Part shown: piece after piece, positions 1 to 6,660 of the stretch
Layout: every line of letters starts with the position of its first letter
Position numbering within the stretch: the stretch's first letter is position 1
Assembly (NCBI GenBank): GCA_017548245.1
Contig: JAFYMU010000149.1
Coordinates: 1-6,933 of the forward strand
Direction of reading: 5' to 3'
DNA: 6,933 bases
DNA from: Kiritimatiellia bacterium
Lineage (GTDB): Bacteria > Verrucomicrobiota > Kiritimatiellia > RFP12 > DVOR01
The notes under the pieces: generated by a model
What the model was told of the DNA's origin: nothing
The model's database searches: none
Seen by the model: the letters and a program-made list of their open reading frames with translations, nothing else
Program-made: the position numbers and the translations under genes

Positions 1-358
1 GCCGGGCATGATGACCCGCGCCATCGCCTCGGCCACCGCAAAGGCGGTCGCGGCCTATGCAGCGAACTATGCCGCGCAGCAGAGCGGCAATGGCTTGGTG
101 ATGTTGGGCACCTTGGTGACGACCGCCGCCTATCAGATTGGCTCCAATGTGGCTGATACGCGTAGTTGGAATTCGCTTCCCAAGCAAATTGGCGTGAGTC
201 GGATTGACTTGCCTGCGAATCGCGAGGTGACGTTGAGCCTCAATGGGCGCACGCTCTCCACGTTGACCTTGCCTAAGGAGGGCGATGTCTGGGTGGTGCA
301 TCTGCGTACAATGCACTACGGGAGCCAACCCGCGGTGCAGCTCTTTCGAATTCGCTAA
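1..358 (+). CDS. COG3014-type protein, C-terminal part (5' truncated by window edge)
   Basis: The reading frame is open from the first bases, so this is the end of a longer gene; the in-frame ATGs at 8 and 11 are probably internal. Counting from the ATG at 8, residues 4-47 form an alanine-rich, mostly hydrophobic helical stretch. It is followed by a DTRSW motif (residues 50-54) and a short beta-rich tail (about 62-116). A hydrophobic helix, then DTRSW and a 'LP..I...R..LP' segment, is what I recall of the C terminus of COG3014 proteins, which have TPR-like repeats further upstream and are about 400 residues long. These genes commonly sit directly before ycfL and lpoB, exactly as here. The molecular role is not established; an envelope-associated role is inferred from its partners. 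The gene ends 42 bases before the next start. Family assignment is from memory of the motif plus context and is fairly secure; a full-length protein cannot be confirmed here. Confidence 0.72.
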   Translation, partial: PGMMTRAIASATAKAVAAYAANYAAQQSGNGLVMLGTLVTTAAYQIGSNVADTRSWNSLPKQIGVSRIDLPANREVTLSLNGRTLSTLTLPKEGDVWVVHLRTMHYGSQPAVQLFRIR

Positions 359-363
359 CGGAT

Positions 364-387
364 TTATGCCACAATAGTGGCGCATAA
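364..387 (+). other. Imperfect hairpin in the COG3014-ycfL intergenic gap
   Basis: In the 42-base gap, TTATG (364-368) pairs with CATAA (383-387) and CCAC (369-372) pairs with GTGG (377-380). This leaves a four-base loop and a two-base bulge. There is no T-run after it, so it is not a standard terminator. It ends just before the Shine-Dalgarno sequence of the next gene, so it could be an mRNA processing or stability element, or chance. It is seen in the sequence; the role is only a guess. Confidence 0.3.
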
Positions 388-400
388 GAAAGGAATGACA

Positions 401-826
401 ATGAAACAGGGTTTTGTTATGATGAGCCTCCTTTGTGGCCTCTTGGCGATGGTCGGCTGCGCAGGCGTTTCGGTGAATAGCGTTGAAAATGCGAATAAAA
501 CCGCACGGATGCGCATCATCTCCGACTATCGCGTGGAAACCGATCTGCAGTTCGCCGATGATTTCGGCGTGGTGCGTCTCAATACCGCCCCCAATGCTGC
601 GGGTTTCTTGCGCGTGCAAGTCGAGATGGAGAATTTTACGCGTGACCGCATGACCGTGAATGCCATGATGGAGTGGTACGATGGCGATGCGATGCGTGTT
701 GAAACCGCGGGTGGCGGTTGGCAACAGTACCGTTTTGAACCCCGCGAAAGCCGCAGCATGACCTTTACGGCCCCCACGCCTGAGGTGCGCGACTTCCGAA
801 TGAAGTTGCAAGCGGTTGAAGACTAA
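401..826 (+). CDS. ycfL: YcfL-like (DUF1425) lipoprotein
   Basis: This is a predicted 141-residue outer-membrane or periplasmic lipoprotein. I chose the ATG at 401 because AGGA at 391-394 sits six bases upstream and because it gives a compact lipoprotein signal peptide: a short hydrophobic run ending in A-M-V-G-C with the modified cysteine at residue 20. A GTG at 377 in the same frame would add eight residues ahead of the ribosome binding site and is unlikely. The mature part (about 65-137) has the DUF1425/YcfL pattern as I remember it: a VEMEN-F-T strand, an EWYDGDAMRV segment in place of the usual 'W.D..G..v', a tryptophan near residue 107, and an F-T-A-P segment near 122-125. In Enterobacteria ycfL lies directly before lpoB, the same order as here. 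YcfL has no firmly established function. The -3 lipobox residue (Met) is not the usual Leu/Val/Ile. Family assignment is good; function is inferred from neighbours only. Confidence 0.78.
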   Translation: MKQGFVMMSLLCGLLAMVGCAGVSVNSVENANKTARMRIISDYRVETDLQFADDFGVVRLNTAPNAAGFLRVQVEMENFTRDRMTVNAMMEWYDGDAMRVETAGGGWQQYRFEPRESRSMTFTAPTPEVRDFRMKLQAVED

Positions 827-850
827 TTGAATTGGAAAGGAATACGAACG

Positions 851-1435
851 ATGAAAATGATGACTACACTTTTGCTCTGCCTCTGCACCGGCCTCATCTT
901 GACAGGTTGCGCCTCGCAACCGCCGCGTCGCATTGTGGCAGGTGGTAACGAAGCGCTCACCACGATGGGCGTTGACTTGCAGGACTTCAAGAATGCCGCC
1001 AGTCAGTTGACCCAGGCTATGTTGAACAACCGTGCACTGGCCACCTTTGAACAGCAGAACGGTCGCATGCCCGTGGTTAATGTTGGTAGCATCGTGAACA
1101 AAACCGACCTCTCCATTGACTTGGCACAGGTCGCAGGCCGTATCAACGAAGACCTGCTCAACAGCGGCTTGGTTGAAATCGTGGCCAATGATGCCGGCGC
1201 AATCGCCGCAAGTAAGGAAGACGCCTTCATGAATAACACGGCTGTCAACCGCGACGATCAAGCCGACTTCTACATGGAAGGCACCATTAACCTGCTCACC
1301 GCGCAGTACGATGGCGTGGCTGAAAAGACCTACACCTTCCAGATTCGTTTGAACAACCGCCAGCGCCGCACCGTCTTCCAGAAGTCCATTGATATGGCTA
1401 AGCAAGGCGACAAATCCGCTGCCATCGGTTGGTAA
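851..1435 (+). CDS. lpoB: LpoB-like lipoprotein, probable PBP activator
   Basis: This is a 194-residue lipoprotein of the LpoB/YcfM family (E. coli LpoB is about 213 residues). In E. coli LpoB is an outer-membrane lipoprotein that reaches through the peptidoglycan and stimulates the synthase PBP1b; the same role here is inferred, not shown. The ATG at 851 is chosen because AAAGGA (836-841) lies nine bases upstream and it yields a clean signal peptide ending L-T-G-C, with Cys20 as the lipidated residue. A TTG in the same frame at 827 lies before the ribosome binding site and is rejected. After a short linker the CsgG/LpoB-like domain (about 75-194) shows VVNVGSIVNKT (75-85), then 'I...L.NSGLVEIV' (98-111), DFYMEG (139-144) and an aromatic strand YTFQIRL (161-167). 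The gene starts 24 bases after the ycfL stop and is followed by a strong terminator, so it closes the operon. Its codons are notably richer in C than those of the next genes. Confidence 0.82.
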   Translation: MKMMTTLLLCLCTGLILTGCASQPPRRIVAGGNEALTTMGVDLQDFKNAASQLTQAMLNNRALATFEQQNGRMPVVNVGSIVNKTDLSIDLAQVAGRINEDLLNSGLVEIVANDAGAIAASKEDAFMNNTAVNRDDQADFYMEGTINLLTAQYDGVAEKTYTFQIRLNNRQRRTVFQKSIDMAKQGDKSAAIGW

Positions 1436-1461
1436 GCACCACACAACAACACACAGACTCC

Positions 1462-1489
1462 AAAGGGACGGCTCAGCCGTCCCTTTTTT
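1462..1489 (+). terminator. Rho-independent terminator after lpoB
   Basis: AAAGGGACGGCT (1462-1473) is perfectly complementary to AGCCGTCCCTTT (1475-1486), with the loop formed by the few central bases. The 3' arm runs into six T residues (1484-1489). It lies 26 bases past the lpoB stop codon, with an A/C-rich linker before it. This is a textbook intrinsic terminator and separates the lipoprotein operon from the lemA unit. Confidence 0.92.
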
Positions 1490-1553
1490 GTTTGCATGAA
1501 GCGCTTTTTGTTTGGATAATCAATGGGTTAATGGTGGCGTGGAGGGTGGGTTT

Positions 1554-1562
1554 TGTTATACT
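1554..1562 (+). promoter_or_regulatory. Extended -10 promoter for the lemA unit
   Basis: TGTTATACT contains a good -10 hexamer (TATACT, 1557-1562) preceded by TG one base away, the extended -10 arrangement. No convincing -35 box is present 16-19 bases upstream; that region is GGTGGCGTGGAGG-like. Initiation would fall near 1568-1570, giving a leader of about 23 bases that contains the AGGAG ribosome binding site at 1580-1584. Its position between a terminator and a gene start supports the call. Confidence 0.55.
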
Positions 1563-1591
1563 ATCGGTATTTGATTGGAAGGAGTATGGTT

Positions 1592-2257
1592 ATGGCGAAT
1601 GAATTGGATGAGTTGACGGGCCCTGTGAATGGTGCGGGGCGTGATGTTCAGGTGATTGAACGTCAGTTGCCGATTCGCGTGGGATTGGGTTCGGCATTAT
1701 TTGAGATCTTGCTTTGGGTGTGTGGGATTGTGCCTGGGGTGATCTTCCTCTTCATGAAGATTAGTGCCAAGAATTACTTCCAGAAGTTGCAACAGAAGAT
1801 TCAGGCGGATGCGTCTCAGATTGATAATTTCTTGGAGCAGCGCGTGATGATTTTGCAGAACGTGGCGCGCTTGGTTGAGAAGGCCGTCGCTTTGGATAGC
1901 GAGGTGATGAAGGCTGTGGCAGCGTTTCGTGGGGGCGCGTCGATGTCGGATGCTTCGCGCAATACGATGGCGGCACAGTTGGATTCGGCATTTGGACGTC
2001 TCTTCCCGCAGGTGGAGGCCTATCCGGAGTTGCGTGCGCACCAGGCGATTGCTCAGGCGATGCAACAGAATGACTATTTGCAACGTGAAATCACCGCGGC
2101 ACGTGCGTTGTACAATGACACGGTGACGCAGTGGAACACGGATCTCTATTCGTGGCCGACGAAGATGATTGTGGCGGCGCGTTCGGGTTATACCACGCGT
2201 ATTCCCTTTACGGCTTCGGCTGAGGTGAAGGCTCAGGCGCGCGCGGTCTTCTTCTAA
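1592..2257 (+). CDS. lemA: LemA family membrane protein
   Basis: This is a 221-residue LemA-family protein: one N-terminal transmembrane helix and a helical bundle. The ATG at 1592 is preferred because GGAAGGAG (1577-1584) ends seven bases upstream; the ATG at 1586 and the TTG at 1553 are poorly placed. Residues 1-33 are a polar extension, longer than in many LemA proteins that begin near the membrane helix. The membrane segment is about 34-56. The bundle carries family signatures: a Q-R-V-x-x-L-Q-N-V stretch (83-91) in the place of the usual 'R...IPNLV', VEAYPELRA (141-149), 'EITAARALYNDTVTQWN' (166-181), and a final WPTKMIVAARSGY (188-200) equivalent to 'FP...IA...GF'. The biochemical function of LemA is unknown. 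The stop codon overlaps the next start (TAATG), which suggests a tightly coupled pair. Identification as LemA is secure; any function would be speculation. Confidence 0.88.
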   Translation: MANELDELTGPVNGAGRDVQVIERQLPIRVGLGSALFEILLWVCGIVPGVIFLFMKISAKNYFQKLQQKIQADASQIDNFLEQRVMILQNVARLVEKAVALDSEVMKAVAAFRGGASMSDASRNTMAAQLDSAFGRLFPQVEAYPELRAHQAIAQAMQQNDYLQREITAARALYNDTVTQWNTDLYSWPTKMIVAARSGYTTRIPFTASAEVKAQARAVFF

Positions 2258-4023
2258 TGTCGACCTTTGCCGCGCCGTTAGAGGCGTATCAAACCCGTCT
2301 CAAACGCGAACATTTCCTATTGGTCCGTCAAACGTTGGAGGAGCTCATCCAACGTTCGGGCGTGGATGTCGCGGCAAATCAAAAAACCATCCAACAACTC
2401 AATGAAACCCTTCAGATGCGTGACCGCGAACAATGGTGGTTGCGCGTTTGGAAGGTGGTGTGTACGTGCTTGGGGGCGTTGACGATTGGGGGACTTATCG
2501 CCGCGGGCCTAGGGCTTTTGGCATTCGTGACGGCAACGCATTTGCCGTATCGTCTTCCGCTCTTAATCATTGGCGGCGTGGTGGCGTTGGTGGCGTGGCA
2601 TCTCAAGTTCTTTTGGTTTAACGAGTTGCGGGAAGCAGCGGCCCAACGGGTCCGCGGGATTGAGACCGAGGTGGCGCGTTTGGAGGCGTTGGCGTGGAAG
2701 CAGATGGAACCGCTCAACGCGCTCTTTACCTGGGATACGGTGACCGATCTCTTGCGTCAGGTCTTGCCGGATGTGCACTTTGACCGTATGTTGTCGCAGG
2801 AACGGATCGATGACTTGGAGGTCGGACTGGGTTGGCGCGATGAGGCCACCCGCGAGATCTCGATTCGCCAACTGCAAAGTGGCGCGATTCAAGGGAATCC
2901 CTTTGTGATTGCGGAGGGGTTGTCCTCGCGGATGGGGGAGAAAATCTATTCGGGAACGAAGACCGTCTTGGTGCGGCGAACGGTGTATGAAGGGCGGCGA
3001 CAGACGGTGCGGTTAGTGCCCGAGGTGCTACGTGCGACGGTGACCAAACCCTTTCCAGTCTACTTCCCGGTTGCGTTCGTCCTCTTTGGAAGCGATGCCG
3101 CGCCAAATCTGGTCTTCTCGCGCGAACCCTCAAAGCACTCGGGCCAAGAGGATACCTTCTTTAATCGCTTGGCTAAGCGTCGCACAACGAAGGAGTTGGA
3201 GGCGTTTTCGCGCAATCTTGATGACGAGTACGGTTTTACGATGATGCCTAATCGCGAGTTCGAAACGCTCTTCCACGCGAAGGATCGTTCGGACGAACGC
3301 GAATTCCGTTTGCTCTTTACGCCCTATGCCCAACAGGAGATGGTCAAACTCCTCAATGACACCACCATTGGCTTCGGTGATAATTTTAGGATGATGAAGG
3401 AACGTTGCATTACGGCCGTCTTCCCTGACCACCTCTTGAAAACCGAGATGGCGTTGTCCCCTGGTCATTTTCGCAACAAGGATATTGTGGCCCTCAAGCA
3501 ACACTTTGTGCAGTACAATGTCGATTATTTTAAGGCCTTTTACTTTGCTTTAGCTCCTTTGATGACCATTCCGCTCTATTGCCAGCGGCGAACCCCCACG
3601 CAGATGTTGACGCGCCGCGCTGCTACCGAGACCTCTGCCTATGAGAATGAGCTGATTGCCAACGCCTATGGCGACGCCTTCTTCAAGCCCGCGAAGTGTG
3701 TGACGCCGTGTTTATTGAAGACCACCACGCGTGGGGCGGGTGATGCCACGCGCTTTGATGTGACGGCATATGGCTATCGCGCTGTGCCACGAACCGATTA
3801 TGTGCGCTGTTACGATAGTGACGGTAATGGGCATCAAGTGCCCGTGCAGTGGAATGAGTACCTGCCCGTTCAAGCCACCACTCCGATGATCGCACTTCCT
3901 GATTGCGTCACTGAAACCGGTGCAACGCGTTCCGCCGCTGACGCCCTCGCACTCCTCCGCGAAAACAATTATTCTGTCACCAACGTCCGCCACATCCGTT
4001 CCTCCTACGTTGCGAAGGTCTAA
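2257..4023 (+). CDS. Large two-TM membrane protein paired with LemA
   Basis: This 588-residue protein starts at the ATG overlapping the lemA stop (TAATG); no Shine-Dalgarno is visible nearby, so translation probably depends on reinitiation after lemA. Residues 1-60 are charged and helical with coiled-coil character. Two hydrophobic segments follow (about 68-94 and 99-121), then a second helical stretch (122-150). The rest is a large soluble region with blocks that look strongly constrained: SSRMGEKIYSGTKT (223-236), KPFPVYFPVAFVLFG (264-278), MMPNREFETLF (329-339), REFRLLFTPYAQQEM (348-362), IGFGDNF (371-377) and VDYFKAFYFALAPLMTIPLY (422-441). I know no enzyme with these motifs. They recall large membrane proteins encoded beside LemA in Mollicutes (a family I remember as MAG1210), but I could not check this. 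Both helices close to the N terminus would place the soluble part on one face of the inner membrane. The last 60 codons are much richer in C than the start of the gene. Function unknown; a joint role with LemA is inferred. Confidence 0.85.
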   Translation: MSTFAAPLEAYQTRLKREHFLLVRQTLEELIQRSGVDVAANQKTIQQLNETLQMRDREQWWLRVWKVVCTCLGALTIGGLIAAGLGLLAFVTATHLPYRLPLLIIGGVVALVAWHLKFFWFNELREAAAQRVRGIETEVARLEALAWKQMEPLNALFTWDTVTDLLRQVLPDVHFDRMLSQERIDDLEVGLGWRDEATREISIRQLQSGAIQGNPFVIAEGLSSRMGEKIYSGTKTVLVRRTVYEGRRQTVRLVPEVLRATVTKPFPVYFPVAFVLFGSDAAPNLVFSREPSKHSGQEDTFFNRLAKRRTTKELEAFSRNLDDEYGFTMMPNREFETLFHAKDRSDEREFRLLFTPYAQQEMVKLLNDTTIGFGDNFRMMKERCITAVFPDHLLKTEMALSPGHFRNKDIVALKQHFVQYNVDYFKAFYFALAPLMTIPLYCQRRTPTQMLTRRAATETSAYENELIANAYGDAFFKPAKCVTPCLLKTTTRGAGDATRFDVTAYGYRAVPRTDYVRCYDSDGNGHQVPVQWNEYLPVQATTPMIALPDCVTETGATRSAADALALLRENNYSVTNVRHIRSSYVAKV

Positions 4024-4035
4024 ACGCGGTTTTAT

Positions 4036-4065
4036 TTGCAAAAGGGGGTGGGAATGGGGTAGACT
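4036..4065 (+). promoter_or_regulatory. Promoter of the GH18 gene (TTGCAA / TAGACT)
   Basis: TTGCAA (4036-4041) as -35 and TAGACT (4060-4065) as -10 are separated by 18 bases, close to the sigma-70 ideal. The spacer is very G-rich. The -10 box ends only five bases before the GTG at 4071 and eight before the ATG at 4074, so transcription should start at or within a few bases of the start codon. It begins 12 bases after the preceding stop codon, and I see no terminator between the two genes, so some read-through is possible. Confidence 0.6.
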
Positions 4066-4070
4066 GTTGG

Positions 4071-6569
4071 GTGATGGATGGCTTAAAACGATTGATTACG
4101 ATTGTGATGGCGGCGTTTGTTTCGCTTTTCGCGATGGCACGGCTTAACAATGAGGGGAGCGCGAGTGCTGTTGCGAGGGGGATTCAGACGCAGGCGGTCT
4201 ATTATCGTGATGGTTCGTTTGACCAACCGCTCATCGGCGCGAAGATGGTGTTGGGGAGTGCGTCGCAACCCTTTAATCGGCTCTACATTCAGTTGTCAAA
4301 GAAGACCGATCCTTCAATCCTCAGTCAGTTTAAGTTGTATAAGACGTCGGTCAATTATTTTGCGCCTGCGCGTGCAACGGAGTTGACGGGGAATGGCAAG
4401 GTGAAGGTGACGGTGAAGGGGCGCACAATCTGTTTTGATTTTTGGAATACGAATCGTGGCGCTTCTCCAGAGGTGGCTAATGGGGACACGCTTTGGGTGA
4501 CGGCGCGTGTTGCGAAAGAGGCGCTGCCAGGGGTTGAGATTGATGCGCAGATTATGGCGGTGCAGGTGGCGGGCAAGGCGTGTGTGGTGGAGAATCGTGC
4601 GCCCAAGGGACGGGGCCGAACCTATGAGTTTCGCCGTCATGTGGTGCCGTATTATCGTATGGCGCGAACGGGGAATTGGAATGATGCGTACTACGAGGTG
4701 GTGTCGGAGGTCATCTTTTTCTACATGGGGGTGAATGGCAATGGCACGCTCTATTACGGTTGGGAAGGGGGACAATACAATGAGGAGAAGTTCCGTGAAT
4801 CGTTAGAACGCTTGCGGGATGGGCGTCCCAAAGGAAGTGCGGTGCGCATTATGTTGGGGCTCGCGCACTGTGCATCGGGACTCTCTGCTGCAACGCGCAA
4901 TGATGCCGCTCGCGCGACATTGGTGGACCAAATTGTGCACTATGTGGAGAAGTTCGGCTTTGATGGGGTGGATATCGACTGGGAATATCCGAACTCTGCG
5001 AGTGATTGGCGCGGCTTTGAGAAATTGCTTGCGGAATTGCGTCCGCGGTTGTTCGCCTTGGATAACGGTCAGATGATCTCCTCGGCGATGTCGAACTACA
5101 AATTGCCGGAGTCGGTGAATGCCTATGGCTTGAGTAAGGCGGAGTTGATGGGGCTGCATCAACAGTTCGACTTCTTCAACACGATGACCTACGACAATGG
5201 CTCGATGGATGGCCATTCGCCATGGTGGTTGCACCAACAGAGTAAACAGATTTGCGCGCAGTGGGCCGGGTTACCGCCGATTAAATCCTGCATTGGCGTT
5301 CCGTTCTACACCAATCGCCACGATCCGTCGAAGAGCAAGTGGAACAATTTGACGTGGGAACAGATGGGCTACGATTGGATCTACTACACCTATCCGCAGT
5401 ACATGGATGCCACCGACACCTTTTGGTATAAAGGCCATTTGATCTCTTACAACTCCATCGCGACCATCCGTAAGAAGGGATTGGACTTGCGCGAAGGCGG
5501 TTACGGGGTGATGATTTGGGGCTATGAGTGCGACATTCCCTACAGCAACCCCAAATCGTTGGCCCGCGCACTCGCCTCAACGATTCGCCCAACAGATGAC
5601 TATTTTGTCGATAATCCCAACGTGGACTCGGCAGCAGCGTGGGAACGCATGGCGGGCGGGAATTACCGTTTGACCGCAGACGTGACCTTGACGGCCGACG
5701 ACTGTCGTCCATTCAACTTCACGGGTACCTTGGATGGCCAAGGGCATACGGTCACACTCAAAGGTGGCGCGGCGGCCATTCCAGGCGGGTTTGGCGGTAA
5801 AATCAAAAACGTGACCTTTGTGGTGGATGGCGCACTCACAGCGATGGGGGCGATTACCGATCGCCTTGAAGGTAAGGGCCGTCTTGAGAATGTGACGGTG
5901 ATTGTGAAACGCGGTGCCTCCATCTCGGGGCCGAACGCCGTCGGCGCGTTGGTGGGTGAAATCTGGGCGGCTGATAAGAACGCGACGGCTTGCGTGAAAA
6001 CGTGTGTCGCGGAGGTCTACGGTACGTTGACGGCAACGGGGCATGGGCGCGTCGGAGGTCTTGTCGGTAACCTCAATCTCGGCTATGAGAGTAAAACGGA
6101 GCCCGCGCGTCTCCAAGGATGCCGCGCTGAGATTCACGCCACCGCCACCTTGCTCGCGCCCCAAGAGACCACGCACTCTGGCGTTGGCGGACTCTTTGGT
6201 AATGGGAATACCGCCCGCGAATGCGCGCGAGATAACATGGTCGTGATTTACAAAGGTGCCACGTTGAGCGCACCACAACGCGTGGCCATCGTCACCCCGG
6301 GCAACATGTGGGGCAAGAAGATGAAAGCGGTGAGGAATAACCGCGTCTTTCTTGAACGAGGGGTGAACTATGACTTTGCCTATGCCAGCCGCGTGATGGA
6401 ATTCACAATCGGAGCGGTTGACCGTAAAACCCGAACCGCGCCAGTCGAATTCTACGACCGCTCCACCGGCAAGGTCACGACCAGCAGCCACGCCGTTCGA
6501 ACCCTATCCACAGGCACCATCCTTCGCTTCGGCAATACGAAAACAACAACCACCAGCCGCCGCAAATAA
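4071..6569 (+). CDS. Secreted GH18 glycosidase with N-terminal sialidase-type domain and C-terminal GLUG-like beta-helix
   Basis: This is an 832-residue exported enzyme. GTG 4071 or ATG 4074 is the start: either supplies the signal peptide's basic residues (K6-R7) before a hydrophobic core (about 8-22) and a likely cleavage after A-M-A (23). Residues about 36-170 look like the N-terminal domain attached to bacterial sialidases (BNR-associated type), with its late 'NGDTLWVTARVAKEA..G' segment. After a basic linker, the GH18 barrel spans about 188-505. FDGVDIDWE (297-305) has the DxxDxDxE motif with D298, D301, D303 and catalytic acid E305; M-T-Y-D (372-375) and W483 in GVMIWG match other conserved GH18 positions. 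GH18 enzymes cleave beta-1,4-GlcNAc links by substrate-assisted catalysis; chitinase versus endo-beta-N-acetylglucosaminidase cannot be decided here. Residues about 515-735 resemble GLUG/right-handed beta-helix repeats: FTGTLDGQGHTVTL (550-563), then VGALVGE, VGGLVGN and VGGLFGN about 40 residues apart. No sorting signal ends the protein; its tail is basic (SRRK). Confidence 0.88.
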   Translation: MMDGLKRLITIVMAAFVSLFAMARLNNEGSASAVARGIQTQAVYYRDGSFDQPLIGAKMVLGSASQPFNRLYIQLSKKTDPSILSQFKLYKTSVNYFAPARATELTGNGKVKVTVKGRTICFDFWNTNRGASPEVANGDTLWVTARVAKEALPGVEIDAQIMAVQVAGKACVVENRAPKGRGRTYEFRRHVVPYYRMARTGNWNDAYYEVVSEVIFFYMGVNGNGTLYYGWEGGQYNEEKFRESLERLRDGRPKGSAVRIMLGLAHCASGLSAATRNDAARATLVDQIVHYVEKFGFDGVDIDWEYPNSASDWRGFEKLLAELRPRLFALDNGQMISSAMSNYKLPESVNAYGLSKAELMGLHQQFDFFNTMTYDNGSMDGHSPWWLHQQSKQICAQWAGLPPIKSCIGVPFYTNRHDPSKSKWNNLTWEQMGYDWIYYTYPQYMDATDTFWYKGHLISYNSIATIRKKGLDLREGGYGVMIWGYECDIPYSNPKSLARALASTIRPTDDYFVDNPNVDSAAAWERMAGGNYRLTADVTLTADDCRPFNFTGTLDGQGHTVTLKGGAAAIPGGFGGKIKNVTFVVDGALTAMGAITDRLEGKGRLENVTVIVKRGASISGPNAVGALVGEIWAADKNATACVKTCVAEVYGTLTATGHGRVGGLVGNLNLGYESKTEPARLQGCRAEIHATATLLAPQETTHSGVGGLFGNGNTARECARDNMVVIYKGATLSAPQRVAIVTPGNMWGKKMKAVRNNRVFLERGVNYDFAYASRVMEFTIGAVDRKTRTAPVEFYDRSTGKVTTSSHAVRTLSTGTILRFGNTKTTTTSRRK

Positions 6570-6583
6570 ACACGGCGGCTTTT
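6555..6583 (+). terminator. Intrinsic terminator overlapping the GH18 stop codon
   Basis: AGCCGCCG (6555-6562) pairs perfectly with CGGCGGCT (6573-6580), followed by a short T-run (6580-6583, then G and more T). The ten-base loop contains the TAA stop codon (6567-6569), so the 5' arm of the hairpin encodes the last Ser-Arg-Arg codons. The stem is strong, but the T-tract is short, so termination efficiency is uncertain. Confidence 0.68.
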
Positions 6584-6660
6584 GTATTCCAAGCCGCGCG
6601 CAACGAAGCCCCCATCGCACCTCAAACCCGCGCACATCCAACCGCAACAACGAGCAATTC
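6584..6660. other. Intergenic stretch, nothing recognised
   Basis: This C/A-rich stretch after the terminator has no convincing start codon with a ribosome binding site, no promoter and no repeat. It leads into the 22-bp array that begins at 6661. Confidence 0.5.

Noticed and set aside
1515..1520. GATAAT as a second -10 box before lemA
   Set aside because: No matching -35 box or TG extension in the right place, and the TGTTATACT box at 1554 is both better and better placed relative to the start.
4083..4268. Minus-strand ORFs around the start of the GH18 gene as possible small regulators
   Set aside because: Arg/His/Pro-rich composition, no ribosome binding site and full overlap with the signal peptide region of a real gene indicate shadow frames.
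5577..6491. Long 304-codon minus-strand ORF opposite the GH18 gene
   Set aside because: It is antisense to a gene with conserved domains, has no recognisable family signature or start context, and such long antisense frames are common in GC-rich coding sequence.
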